Source of the DNA: Onchidella celtica
Lineage: Eukaryota > Mollusca > Gastropoda > Systellommatophora > Onchidiidae
DNA length: 64,000 nucleotides
Assembly: GCA_963931925.1 (NCBI GenBank)
Contig: OZ007582.1
Span: 29,924,429 to 29,988,428, forward strand
Direction of reading: 5' to 3'
Under the pieces are notes generated by a model that made no database searches, was not told the DNA's origin, and was given only the letters and a program-made list of their open reading frames with translations. Below, in pieces: positions 1-13,500 of the stretch. A program made the translations under genes and the position numbers. Numbering within the stretch: position 1 is the stretch's first letter; every line of letters begins with the position of its first letter.

Positions 1-900
1 CTGACGCGACCTGTCCCTAAGTCCTGCCGGCGACCCCTCGACAACGGCGACGTACCCCGCATCTTGGACGTACGCCCTGGCGACTGGTTTGGACGGATGC
101 GCCGTACGGTATGCCTCCGCCAACCTAGACGCCTCCTGCACCGTCGCGGGTTCGTTCTCTTTCAGGAAAGCCACCAGATCTTTGTGGCACGACGCGTACA
201 GCTGGTCACGGATCATTAAGTCTTTCAGTTTGGCAAAATCCGTGCCCACATGCGCCAAGTCTACCCAGTTCGCGAAATACTCCGTTAGTCTCGCGACGAA
301 GGCAGCAAAGTCCTCCCTGGTATCTGCGCGTGCTCGCCTAAACTGCTCCCGGAAATATTCCTCGGTACGCGCAAATCGGCAAAGCAGCAAAGCCTTCAGC
401 TTATCGTAGTCTTGCACGTCTTCGCGCTGTAGCTCTTTAAAGTAGGTTAACGCTCGCCCCTGCAATAGCGATGCCAGGTAGGTGGCCCATAATTCCTTAT
501 TTTCCCCCCATTGCAATTGTGCGTTCAGTTCGAACCTGTAAAGGAAGGCGTCTATGTCGTCCTTCCGGTCGTCGAACGTAGGGAGCTTAATCCTAACGCC
601 ACCTTTATTGTGTACCTGCCGCTCAGCTGTTTCTGTTGGCGTATTCTTTTTGATTTCCAACTCCGCGATTCTCATTCGCGTCTCTCTCTCCTGTTGGTTA
701 TCCCTAGCTTCTAGCTCCCTTAACTTTAACTCCCTCTCCTGCTCCTGAGCCTTTTTTTCCTGAGCCTCTTTTTCCTGCTCTCTATCCTTAGCACGCTCGT
801 CGCGCAATTCTGCCTGCTGTTCTTTAATCCAGCCGCGTAGCTCTTCTCCCTCCAGGCCAAGTTCCTTACCCAACTTCATTAGTTGTTGGAGTTCCGCCAT
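1..900 (-). CDS. gag: Ty3/gypsy retrotransposon Gag, N-terminal 300 codons (runs off window)
   Basis: Reading the minus strand from the ATG at 900-898 gives 300 codons without a stop to the window edge. Residues about 10-85 are a Lys/Glu/Gln/Arg-rich coiled coil. From about residue 105 a capsid-like fold begins with LPTFDDRKDDIDAFLYRFE, followed by WATYLASLLQGRA, a DYDKLKALLL stretch and FARTEEYFREQFR. This spacing is typical of the Ty3/gypsy (SCAN-like) capsid, which packages element RNA in cytoplasmic particles. The nucleocapsid knuckles and pol would lie left of position 1. Its LTR and primer binding site lie upstream at 1825-3079, which supports this ATG as the start. No lesion is visible in the part present. 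Confidence 0.85.
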   Translation of the reverse strand, partial: MAELQQLMKLGKELGLEGEELRGWIKEQQAELRDERAKDREQEKEAQEKKAQEQERELKLRELEARDNQQERETRMRIAELEIKKNTPTETAERQVHNKGGVRIKLPTFDDRKDDIDAFLYRFELNAQLQWGENKELWATYLASLLQGRALTYFKELQREDVQDYDKLKALLLCRFARTEEYFREQFRRARADTREDFAAFVARLTEYFANWVDLAHVGTDFAKLKDLMIRDQLYASCHKDLVAFLKENEPATVQEASRLAEAYRTAHPSKPVARAYVQDAGYVAVVEGSPAGLRDRSRQ

Positions 901-1824
901 TTCACAGATTTATGGTTATGGTATGTATACTATGAAAACGGCTACCCTGTCGGTATGATCACTAGCAACACGAGCAGAGACCTGAGATCACACCAGATAT
1001 AACAATACCCAATTCAGAATACAATTCAGAAATTTACCTTTACAGCAAAACTAATTCTATATCTATAAAATGTATGCACTATTAATTATAAAAGAATATA
1101 GAAACGACAAGAATGAAGAAATACAGTAGAAGGACCACAAGTACGTCAAGGACAACGAACCAGACTAGGACAAAGACCTAAAAAAGAAAATATAATGGAA
1201 AAAAGAATGCAACCTAACTACGCCGATTACACTACACGGTACGAACAAGAACAGAGTCTGAAAAAAAAGAACGTATCTATAGATAGGGAGGAGAAGGACA
1301 AGAGAAACGTCTTCCTAAAACAACGAGGAAGATGGAACGGCACAATCTAAACAAAAATACAGGTCCCTATAGAACTGTTCACTGTGATGAACGAAGTTCC
1401 AAAGTTTACCACACCTTTTTAAAAGGATAAACTAAGTTCAACACAGCAAACCCGCGCCACCGCCCGTATAATCTATAACGACAACAAAAACAGAAAAACA
1501 GCGGAAAAAGACAGAAGAAAAGACAGCCCTCAATCCAGGGTACAAAATTTCAGAATTTCACTTAACTTTCACCCTTGATCTAAATTTCTCCCGTTTTCTC
1601 GGAGCTCTGGCTGCTTGACCTCTACAGGCTGGCACACACACTCTGCGGAAATTTAAGTACACATTAATACCTATTCATAGCAATACATGCATCAATACAT
1701 ATTATTATTCATAAACATACATAAATCATATCATCATGAAATGTCCATTCATCCAACGAACAAGACAGCACAATTACCTACTAACTAACTACAACTAAAT
1801 ATTACGAAAATGGACGAGTCACAA
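901..1824 (-). other. 5' untranslated leader of the Ty3/gypsy element
   Basis: About 0.9 kb of A-rich, non-coding sequence between the primer binding site array and the gag ATG. I see no ORF, splice signal or second gene in it. Its identity rests on position only. Confidence 0.6.
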
Positions 1825-1885
1825 TGGACGAGCCCCCAATGTCACAACGGACGAGCCCCCAATGTCACAACGGACGAGCCCCCAG
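1825..1885 (-). repeat. Primer binding site of the Ty3/gypsy element, in three tandem 23-bp copies
   Basis: On the minus strand, one base after the LTR end, reads TGGGGGCTCGTCCG. This equals the first 14 bases of the well-known tRNA-Pro primer binding site of murine leukaemia virus. The motif occurs three times at exact 23-bp spacing (plus-strand positions 1871-1884, 1848-1861, 1825-1838). Each copy is separated by TTGTGACA, which is the terminal sequence of the LTR itself. The outermost copy carries one change (CCA for CCG). Only the copy next to the LTR is in the normal place to prime minus-strand synthesis. Confidence 0.75.
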
Positions 1886-3079
1886 TGTCACAAATCCCAG
1901 ACTGGGAGATGTAACAGTTTATGACAGGACGACAATCACGAACAAACAAGTTTAACACTTAACAAAACAATCCATCAGACTCACACATTTATTAAACATA
2001 ATTATACAAATAATAGCGCAATTACATACATTATGTTATTGAAATCAACTGCCGTACAACGGCCTTACTCTCACACACACGCTCCCTCGGATCCACAATC
2101 CGGTAGTTACTCCTAAAGGCACTTCGGCCTCAGCCTCTCCCCTCAGGGTCTTAATAGTACATTAATGATTCACTGGCACCGCAGTCTCTCAATATCACCT
2201 TCCTATTGTCATACACCTTAGCACTCCCCTAGCACCTCCGCAGGGCAATAACACATTATTATTTCCATAGCCATCAACATGGCAACAACATAATATCAGT
2301 TCACTAGCCTATCAACATGGCAACAATATAGTATCTCATTCACTCTCATATCTACGTCCCTGTCCGTGGCCTGACTGCCACGACTTTATGTGCCTCTACT
2401 GTCCTGCACTGACAGCCTCACTTCTGGCCTATGTGCGGCCTCCGGCCCTATGCTGGCCTATCACTTGTGCTCATCGAGGTGGCTCTTCGGCCCGTCCTCG
2501 ACACCTACAAGAATAACATTACATTGGTATAATACCCTACCATTTCTATTCACTCCACCTCTCCTTACAATCCATGAAGCGTACACACACCAGTTCACCT
2601 TTCACTCACCACACATCTTACGGTAACACACCTCCATCGGAGTACACACTACTCACTCGCGCTACAAATCCATGAACTCACTTTCATCTATCGCTCATGG
2701 CGCACATTGCTATATCCAATATCAAGGACTTCCACATTCCTCACATATACTTATTCACATCATGGTAATAGACGAATATAATATAATACATCAATCATAA
2801 TAATCAATCAACATTCTACATACCAGTCATAACTGGAAAGACTCTCACTAGTCTTCTCGACTGCTTCCTTTTATCTCTGCCCGATGGGCTATTATTCACA
2901 GATCCGCTCCCTAGGACCTTCTAACTTGCAGTGATAGTTATACAGCGCTTTCGCCTCCTTCAGACCCCCCCCCCCCCAACTACTCACAACAGCACGCTTA
3001 ACTTGCTGTCTACTGTGAGTCCTTACTCTACACCCGCTCTGTAGCAATCCCCTTAATTGCACTCACTCCACTCGTGACA
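1886..3079 (-). mobile_element. 5' LTR (1.19 kb) of the Ty3/gypsy element
   Basis: Bounded by TGTCAC at 1886 and GTGACA ending at 3079, a perfect 6-bp inverted terminus. It aligns along its length, in reverse complement, with the solo LTR at 45472-46632: shared blocks include the end ATCCCAGACTGGGAGATGTA, the AATAAATGTGTGAGTCTG block, and the CAGGGACGT and TTACCGTAAGA stretches. Gag and the primer binding site follow in the right order, so this is the 5' LTR. The flanking target site would begin at 3080 (AATAA); its partner is off the window. The pair has many substitutions and indels, so this is an old family. A poly-C tract (about 2967-2979) interrupts this copy. Confidence 0.85.
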
Positions 3080-4445
3080 AATAACATTGCAATTTCCATA
3101 ATAACATAGAACTGCAATAACAAAACACTGAACCTTAAGAATAAAAAATTTGGAGAGAATGGCAAAAAATACCACGGTTTAAGATTTTTTAAAATAAAAG
3201 CTTTGTAAACCTCCAATGTGAAACCGGGCCCAGGTTCCAATTCTTGCAAATTTACAGCATTAAATTATAATGCGAAAGAGACCATTAATTTAAATCAGCG
3301 TTGAGCAAGTTTTCCTCCTGCCCCTTACCTTCCTGTATGATATATCATTCAGCAATGTGAAACTGCATCACAACTTTCAAATGCTCAGAAACTGTCTCTA
3401 ATTTGTAAGCAAAATATTTGACGATATTACAAAAAGCAGTAATATTTTTTACTAAATATAATTACTAAACTTGTTGTAGCAAAGAACATCAACACATGAA
3501 TGAATGAAAGAAGATTTTAAAGTCGAAGAAGAAAAGAAAAAAAATCTTAAAAATAATAATAATACAACATTTTAAGCCTTCACCCTGTCTTGTGGCTGAG
3601 CCTGGAACAGGGCACCTCAGGCCTTTAACCCTACATCTTACAACTAATCTTTGCAGATATCGGACAACTTGGACTTAGCAGGCAACCAAACTACATACTG
3701 TATATCTCTCTCATTATTTTCTGTTTGGAAACAGAATATTTTTCTAAACATACAGTGGAGCTCCCCACTACCAGTCTACGTTGATGCCGACCAACAAGAG
3801 GACTGGGGCAGAACGGCAATGGAGGGCACTAAAGCCTAGGCCTATTATTTACATTTGCATTTAGTAGACAGACTATCCCTAATGGACATAAATCTATTTA
3901 CTTGAATTAATGGAGGCGGGAGGGATGAGGATTAGATTAGAACTAAACATCTTAATTCTTTCTTTATTTTTAAATTATAGAGCAAATGCGAAGATGAATG
4001 ATGAAATGTGGATCAACACGTGCAAATCAGCTACGTGCCAGTGTAACGGTCGAGCGATCAAAATTCCTTCATTTTATTATTAATCACGTTAAAACCTCAA
4101 TTTAATGCTTAACTAAGTGTTCAAGAAGTAAAAATGAACACTTACGAATGAAAGCTTCTGGCTTGATTCTTGATATCACGGGCTGTACACCCAAACACGA
4201 CACACGTCTTCACCATTGCTACTGTGTAAACTACTGTAAACAAACACTACTTTGCTCCCAGTCCCAGCTCGACGGCCGCTAGCGGGTTCAACGAATCATG
4301 GTCACATGATCATACTGCTCTCTCCATTTCATCTAAGCTCCTTGGAAAAATCCCAGCTTCAGTTTCTGTAAATTTCAAGCGTTTCTGTTTTCGTTTCGCT
4401 CGTTGGCAGTTTCCATTCCTTTTTTTTTCTTTATCATCTTTACAG
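3080..4445. other. Non-coding stretch, presumed intron of the polycystin-like gene
   Basis: AT-rich sequence between the LTR and the first recognised exon. A short open frame at 3651-3836 follows a TTTGCAG acceptor-like site but ends in a stop and resembles nothing I know. No TATA box or start codon leading into the exon at 4446 could be defined, so the gene's first exon(s) may lie here or left of the retrotransposon. Confidence 0.5.
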
Positions 4446-4590
4446 ATCGGTCTATTCTAACGGTATCTTCTAGCAACGTAAGTGTTGGCCAGACTGTCGT
4501 CTTTGAGATCAACTACCCAACTACATGTTTAGACGCACCTGGGTTTAATTTCTTCGTCCAGATTTTCCGCGGGCAGCCCGTGCATAAACT
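4446..4590 (+). CDS. Exon: first half of a PKD-like domain
   Basis: Acceptor TTTACAG, donor ACT|GTAAAT. Enters with one base borrowed and leaves two bases. Encodes [13 protein letters not shown], the usual first strands of a PKD domain, then [12 protein letters not shown]. The 73-bp satellite begins a few dozen bases after its donor. Confidence 0.7.
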
Positions 4591-7500
4591 GTAAATATGT
4601 CACATTTCTTTGCACATGCGTGCACTCGCACTTCCTTGTTTCGATAGCTATCTTTACTGCATGTCTGATTATGTTGTCTTTTGTATATGTCACTGTTTGC
4701 ACTCGTAGTTACTTGCTTCGAGAGCTATCCTTAGTGCATGTCTGAAATGTCCTCTTTTGTACATGCTATTGTGTGCACTCGTAGTTACTTGCTTCGATAG
4801 CTATCGTTAGTGCATGTTTGAAATGTTCTCTTGTTTACACGTGTGCTCTCGTAGTTACTTGTTTCCCTCGCTATCTTTTGTGCATGTCTGAAATGTTCTT
4901 TTGTGTACATGTGTGCACTCGTAGTTACTAAACTTGTTGCGATAGCTTTCCTATGTGCATGTCTGAAATGTTCTCTTGTGTACATGTGTGCACTCGTAGT
5001 TACTAAACTTGTTTCGATAGCTATTCTTTGTGCATTTCTGAAATGTTCTTTTGTGTACATGTGTGCACTCGTAGTTACTAAACTTGTTTGATAGCTTTCC
5101 TATGTGCATGTCTGAAATGTTCTCTTGTGTACATGTGTGCACTCCTAGTTACTAAACTTGTTTCCCTCGCTATCCTTTGTACATGTCTGGGTGAAATGTT
5201 CTCTTGTGAACATGTGTGCACTCGTAGTTACTTGTTTCGATAGCTCTCCTTAGTGCATGTCTGGGTGAAATGTTCTCTTGTGAACTTGTGTGCACTCGTA
5301 GTTTCTTGTTTCGATAACTATCCTTAGTGCATGTCTGGGTGAAATGTTCTCTTGTGAACATTTGTGCACTCGTAGTTACTTGTTTCGATAGCTATCCTTA
5401 GTGCGTGTGTGGGTGAAATGTTCTCTTGTGAACATGTGTGCACTTGTAGTTTGTTTTGATAGCTATCCTTAGTGCATGTCTGGGTGAAATTTTCTTTTGT
5501 GAACAGGCGGGCACTCGTAGTAATTTGTTTCAATAGCTATCCTTAGTGCATGTCTGGGTGAAATGTTCTCTTGTGAACATGTGTGCACTCGTAGTTACTT
5601 GTTTCGATAGCCATCCTTTGTGCGTGTGTGGGTGAAATGTTCTCTTGTGAACATGTGTGCACTCGTAGTTACTTGTTTCGATAGCCATGCTTAGTGCGTG
5701 GGTGGGTGAAATGTTCTCTTGTGAACATGTGTGCACTCGCAGTTACATGTACTTGTTTCGATAGCTATCTTTAGTGCATATTGAGGTCTTTATTTTAGGA
5801 GGGTGCTGCATTTGCACCACTATCCTTAGTGCATGTCTGAAATGTTGTCTTTGGCTCACGAGATACTTATCAAGCTACTTCACAGTTTCGATTTATTATA
5901 ACTCCTTATTCTATTACTAAAGCAGCAAACGTTTAACGTCGAATTTCTCAGTTGGGCAAAAAGTGGAGTTGGAACAAAATAAGTGGCGTTTTGTAATTAC
6001 CTTGGTCTCTGCTAGAAAAACCTTCGAAATGGACTAACAAATTTCTGGTGTTTAATCTTTGGACTAGGTGTTATGACCGAGTTTTTCTAAAAATAGAACG
6101 ATGCCATACGTGTAGATAATTGTTTCGATAGATGTCTTTTATACATGTCTAAAATGTTCCCTTTTGTAGATGTGTGTACGCATAGCTACTTGCAGGAGCG
6201 ATGCTTCCTCATAATCAAATAATCAGTGATTACCCTTCGAATATTAATTCTAGAATTACTGTGCTTTTCAGATCGAGCCCAACTCCAAGTCCATTTAGTC
6301 AGTTCAGCATTCTATTCTACCTTGCTATTGGGTTTGTTGTTATAGTCTAACACCCCTTACCGAAAAGCATCTTTGTAGGGACATACACCATATGAACTGG
6401 TCCAAAATCAGTGATTAACAAGGACGAAGAAGACTTGACTACACCCAGAAGCTAGCTTGAGCATAGCCTGTTTTCGTCAAGCGGCGCCGCAGACAGCAAA
6501 ATGGGGGGGACAAAATAGGTTTATAATCAAAGTTTGACCTGATTTTACGCACTTATGCAGGTTTTTCACTATGCGGTCGTTTTCATCCCAATCGAACGGT
6601 AAAGAGTAGAGTGAAAGAGTTTGTGTGGATCTTTTTTTTCTGTTTGAGGTAATCTAAGAATAATTTACTCTACGCACAGCAAGAGCTATCAAAGAATAAT
6701 AATTATTATATAGTCTAGATCTATATATATAACTGTGATCAAAATCACTCGAACGTACTAAGAACATCACTTCACTTGATAGGTCGCTTGAACCAAAACC
6801 GCAACGGCAGATACCCACTTCTCCGAAATCGCTACACATTGTTGTTTAAGCACTTTCTACCATTTAATGTTAATGGGTCCTTTCCGAGAAACTTTATGAG
6901 ATGGTAGAACAACAAAATCTCTGGCTATGAATATGACAATGAAAACGTGCCGTTCAAATTATTTCTAAAAATGGGTGAAAAATATGCGTTTATAAGCCTG
7001 TTAGTATGAATGAATAGTTTTTCAGATTCGTTTGGCTTGTAAATTGCTGCATTCCTGTCCTGTTGACAAGAATAGTCCGCTCTTCAGATTTTTGCAGTGC
7101 CTAGCAACCGGTTCATTGTTATAGTCGCTGCATTTATGATTATGTGAATATGATGTAGCGATACCGATACGTCCAATGATGAGGATCTTACCAGCTTAAA
7201 TTTTCTTTACCCTCTGCAGAGGGCCACGCTTCGCCCCTGTTTACTTGCCTACATTGTTTCCTTTTCAGCTAGTCACTTGCCTAAGCTGTTCTCTTTTGCA
7301 TAATAGTATATCTGTGTGTGTGGTCAATTGTGTAAAATTGTTCTTGTGTACGTGTGTGCACATGCAGTTTCTTTGTTCTCTTTAGTAGATCAGTACATGT
7401 ACACACGTTTAGTTGACTGTCAGTTGTCTGAACTGTTCTCTTTTGCACATGTTTGTATGTGTAGTTATTTGGTTTTACTGTTTTCTTTTGTGCTCGTGTG

Positions 7501-10500
7501 TAGCTACCAGTTTAACCTCTTCTATTTTGCAAATGCGTATAAAATATATATAATAATTAATACACAGTCGTTTATCCTACCGCTTCTCTTTTGGACGTAT
7601 GTATACGCATTGTCCCATAGACAATAGTTTAACCCTCCAATGCCCAGACAAAAATGGACAATTTCAGTTCTGAAATAATGTGCCGCATTGAATTTGAATA
7701 GTCACATTATTTCAAAAATAGACATGCGTAATTGAAAAAATTAGTTGTCAATAAAATAGGAAGAGTAAAATACCAAAGATGCAGCATCAGCTTCGTTCCA
7801 GGTGACCCATTCCAAATATGGCACACTGGGCGCTAGGGGGTTAAACTCTTCTCTTTTGTGAGTCGGTGGTTGGTGGGCCCTTCTGCTAGGGTCCCTTTCT
7901 GTCCTGACATCCTGCTATATATTTTTGCTCCTTCCTCACTCCTCACACAATAATTATACTGGGCTTCATAATTCTATAATATGGGAGCAATCGTTCAAAA
8001 AAAAAAAGTGGAAGAAGCATGGAACTTGGCAAAAAATGTTGGCCATATGAGGTATTTTAAGAAAAAAGGTGTTGGCCACGAAGAATTTTGCAAACAGGCA
8101 CCCAAAATTCAAGATGCCCGACACATACTGACAGTAGGCTACTTAACAGACTTTGCACATAAACGATAACTTGTCACAAACGCTATTTACATCTCAAAAT
8201 ATGTTAAACTGTTGGAAAGAATGGGTTCTCAAAGCAAGATGTTTTGAAGACAAACAAAATTTTAAAAATGGCTACCAAATTCAAGATTTTCGTCGTGGCA
8301 ATTGTTTCTGAGTGTAAAAACAACATGTCTCGGAAACTGATTATTTCATATAATTATGTAGAAATACTTCATCTGACACTTTCTTTTGTTATCGATATTC
8401 AGCACTGGCATTAGGACGCCATGAGGTGGAATGTCAAAGATCGCTGGTGAAACTCAGGCATCAAATGACATCACACGGATTTAAAGACGATGGCCATGTA
8501 ATTACCTAACTCAGAAATAAATGTTCCCTCCTAGAAGCGACGCTAGTTGGACTACTTTTTAGAGTTATTAAATTGTTAAATTGTGCTGATAATGAATGAA
8601 ACAATCTTGATAAGGACAGGGCTGTGTCAGTTATGACATTTATGGCCGTAAACGCCGATATTTCGGCGACAAGAAATTGAAATTATAGACCATTATATTA
8701 ATCGACGTTCCTGCTGTGACAAGGAAGTGAAATTATAACTTGTTATATTGCTGGAGGTCATCTCGGATTTCGCTGACATATTGGATTTTTTTTTTCGTGG
8801 CCAACACATTATTCTTAAACACTTTCACATCATTTTTGAACGATTGTTCCAATCATTAAACCCACTCATGTGTACATGTGTATATGTGTCGTCACTTGAC
8901 CAAGCTCTCCTCTCCTGTGTATGTGTGTTTGTTCCTAAAGTGGCTTGTCTGAACTGTTCAGATTAACCATAACTTCACTATAGTCCTGGTGTTCTCTAGC
9001 TCGGACCACTGCTTATCAACTAGCGCCGATGTGATGCCACCCCAAATGAGAGGGTAAGGTCTGAATCCAACAAGATAATGAGCGTTCATATCAGCAGCAT
9101 AGTCAAGTAGTTAATCTATCGACCAAACTTGTACCCATCATAGTACCTAAACAGCATACCAGCCAACTAGCCAACCCACAATAGTCCGTAAACTTGGCTG
9201 TGCCCCACACAACCATCGATTTCCACAAAACTGACTGGTGGGTGAAATTTTGCATGCTTTTACTTTGAGGTAGAGTAGAGGAAATATTTTTTTTTCCAAA
9301 CCAGGCGCTGGCTCAGTTACAAATCTTCTTTTCGATTAATAAAATTCTTGACAGCTCCCCCGAGTGAAACATTCGTATGCTATCCGTAGGTTCACGCCGG
9401 AGATCCGCTTTCATACCGTGCGTTCGTTTTCTGAACGTATGAGAACGAACGACTGCATCTCCACACTCGTGTCCGTTTGTGAGAGTACTCCCTGCCAACA
9501 TGGGAATGCGAGACTGTGAATAAGAATTATCTACTCCCCGTGCCGCATCCAATGTTGAGGCATGATTTCAACCCTTTTGCACAACGTGTATTGTCTCATC
9601 ACACCAACACACGGGAGTTCGGGGGACAAGTTTTAGGGAGGCGGAAACTATCAATTACGAGAGTTAGGTAAGAACATTAACTGGCGAGACATAAACATTA
9701 ATCTCGACCATTCGTGAATGGTAGGAAAGTTAACGAAGGCGAATCTTTGGTGTAAACTCGGGGTTACAATCCGTTTTCGTGAAACTTGGCCATAAGATAG
9801 CGCAAAGCGAAATTTATGGACTAACACCAGAAATTGACTTATCAACCTAGAAATCATTTATTCCAGAGAACAATGGAACTTCTCGAGCACTTGAAATCCT
9901 TAGGGCTCTTACACACATATCGACTTTTCGCCGTCCGCCGTGGACGGCATTGCGCCGTGCATTGAAATAATCACTACAGTCTATGGGCACTTACATACAC
10001 ATCGACCACGGCATCTTGCCGTGTACGACCACCGTGGTTAGGACGGAGCTAAAGGCTCTTTCAAACACATCGACTTTTCGCCGTTCGCCGTGGACGACAC
10101 GGCGCCGTGCATTGAAATAACCACTACAGTCTATGGGCACTTACATACACATCGACCACGGCATCTCGCCGTGTACGGCCGCCGTGGTTAGGACGGCGCA
10201 TATTTCATTCCGACACGACGCCGTGCGGTCTACGGCGTTGAAATATACATTTTAGTCTATGAGTGTGTTCATACTTCTCGGCTTCCCGCCGTCGCCGTCA
10301 CAGTTCCCGCACACTCACAACCTACCTAAACATGTGGTGTCAGCACTTTTCCTATCATGGAGGACATAGTCACAGAACTTCTGATCACATTAGTACATGG
10401 CAAACCTGTTCTTTAGGACAAAAGTCTGGAAATCTATATATATAATTGGGTAAAGTTGGACGGTTGTACTCTATAGGTGAAAAAACCACTGAACGTAGAG

Positions 10501-13500
10501 CCATGAAAAAATTACTGAAAGTAGTTCAAAGACTGAGCAAGGTTTGTATCAATTCATTTCAAGGATGCAACAACCTTAAAAATTTAGAAAAATAGAAAAC
10601 AAAATGGGCCGTTCGAGGTTTTCCGATTCGTCATTTTTACAGCACAGACAGGGCCGAGTGTAGTAAAATGTTTTGGTAACTCGAAACTTTGGTCACCTAA
10701 GGCTCAGGAACCCCATCACACTCAGGCTTCAAACTTTGCACAACAGCATTATTATCAATGCGAAATTAACATGGGCTATATTAGAAATTATGAAATGTTC
10801 AGGCTTCTACGTTTCATTTTTCATTATTTCGGCATCATTTAGATCTATTTCGAGTCATGGTTCGCCATTTTAAGGTTTCGTTATCACTTCCTGCGATGTG
10901 TTCACTATCAAACACACTAACCCGTGCGCAAAGCATGCTATTTTACGGGACGCGCAGGATGTCAACTCACAAAGGCAGAGCAGTAAGACTTAATTAAAAA
11001 CAAACAAACAAAAATAAAATAAACAAATAGGAACAGGCAAGATGAAGCAGGTCCATAATAACCACTCAGAACTGAAACTAATATTCAAACCGATTTATCC
11101 CGGGCAGGGCCGGGGACCTCAGCTAGTTTAAAAATAAAGCCAATGTGAGACTACACAATTTAGAGGGTGAATCCAATGAGTTCTTCGGCATTTTTTTTTT
11201 TTAAATATAGATACAGATAATATAATTACGCCAGTTCCACATGACTGTCCATAATGATAAACTAAAGATGGGCTAAAGCCAAATGATAATTAACGCCTTC
11301 CATAACACGGCTAAAATTAAGTCAATGTGTGTGAACGAAGACGGCGCGCCGTGCACGGCGGACGGCGTTTGGTCGATGTGTGTGCAAGAGGCCTTACAGT
11401 TGATACAACTGGTCGTTCACTATCCACTGTTTTGGCAGTTCTTTCTAGTTCTTTCTTTCAAAAGGGCGTATCTCATTGTCAGACACACACACACAAGCAC
11501 TCACAAAGGAAAAAACAAAAAAAACAAACAGAAGTTCCGTTGCGGAATACAAATTTTAAGGGAAGTAATAAAATAAAATTAGCACGGCGTGTTGCATTGC
11601 TTCTCTTTGAGTGTAAGATAGATTGTGATTTTAAGGCAGCTGCCCGTTATCCAAAGATAAGTCAATACAAAATAATATACTTGTTGGTCCCCTGAATTTC
11701 GGATAAAGCAGACTTTACTGCATTTCGAAAAAAAACATTAATTTATTAGATACATTCACACCCTGGCAATCATTTGAAAATTTCAAAAGGTTTATGCAAG
11801 ATTCGATATTTTTCAATGAGGCATGTTTTATCTCTAGGTAAAGGAGGCTCAGATTAGAAAACATAAAGTTGACCCCCCCCCCCCACACACACACACACAT
11901 ATATATACCTCAGCTTGATCCACGGCGCGTTGTGTCCTTTCTAAAGGAGGTTGACATCTACAAGATTTGTATACAAATTATAAGTCCTTCTGGATCTATA
12001 CAAAACAACTTTACCGGTAACAAAGTAATTTCATACAGAATTTTAAACTTTTATTTGTGAAATTTGAATTTATAAAGCTCCGGATATCCAGCCTAAATAA
12101 AGTATTCAAAAAGGGTGAAAGATGCAAAGTGGCCGCTGTTGTGCCGACGTGCCGTTAAACCCAAACTCAAACCGCGCCTCAACTGCAGCCGAACCGGGCC
12201 CGGATAGTTGGATTCTAGGTTTGGTTTGAATTTGCTGTTTTTGGTTTTGTGAGCCTGTGACGTTGTTTTTCAGAACCGAGATGTGGATGTCTCGCCAATT
12301 TGAATTCAAATTTTCAGTCAATGGGACCTACCAGGTGCACGTGTACCTGGTGAATAGCTCAGTGCATGAGCACCCCAAGGATTTGTTCAAAGAACTATCT
12401 ACCAAAGTAGGTGGAAACAAGTTTGAAGATTTTCTGTTACGCAAGTCTGTTGGAATATATGACCCAGTCACATAAATTGGTAATTACGTGGCAGTGTCGG
12501 AGCAGGGACGAAAAAAAAAGACACTCTTAAGTCTTATCAGCCAAAGACGATTTAGGTCAGAATTATTTTAGTTGATTAAGGTTTCTCGACATCTTTTCTT
12601 TGCGTGTGCAAAATGTTTATTGGTTTTGTTGTTTTTTTAAATAAAAATTTCCAAAGAAGTTGAGAATGATTTTTTAAAATATCGAGCCCGGCTTAATTAC
12701 CTTTATATTGTAGTCTCAGTGCAGTTTCAGATCCATGGCGCACTGCTGGTATAAACACGTTGGAATGGGTCGTCTGTATGATAAACCAGCAAATCATTGA
12801 TGCGCCAATGAACATTCATCCATCACTCATCCTTCCATCGCTCCATTCAATCGCCCACCTTTTGTTCATCCACCCATCCGCCCGGCCATCTATCCATCCG
12901 CCAGTCTGTCCACCATCCATGCATTCATCCATTTATTTATATTATCTGTTACCTCATCCTCTCGTCCTTTTCCGAATCATCCCTTCATAAATCCATCTAT
13001 CCATCCTTTCATCCCCATGATACAAATCCATCCATTCATCCGTCTCCAAACCCATCCATCTACTATCAAACTATCCACCCATCCCTCCCTCCATCAAATT
13101 ATCCATTCCATCAATCCATTCATAAACACCCATCCATTTATCAATTCATCCTTCCATCTATAAGCAAATCTACCCATTCATCCACCAATCCACGATCTAT
13201 CTATCCTTCCATCCATCCTCCATTCTCCACAATTTCATTCGTCAATCCGCCAAATCCATTTGCCCATCTCACTCTCTCTCGACAATAATATTATCTGAAA
13301 ATGAACAAGACCCCCCTCCCCCCGAACTGAATTTGCTATACTCCACAGACAATAAAACATTCCTCTCTAAAAGCAACGATTATCGTCAGGACACCGAGGG
13401 TGTTTCTGGAAGGAGAACATTTCTGTCTCCCGGAAAAGGATTTCCTTATAAACTACAAAAGTAAGCTGAGAAATAGGAACTAAACAACAATAACAACAAC

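Noticed and set aside
4785..5736. Minus-strand frames full of [14 protein letters not shown] repeats
   Set aside because: They are translations of the 73-bp satellite; the frame drifts between units and no start or splice context fits.
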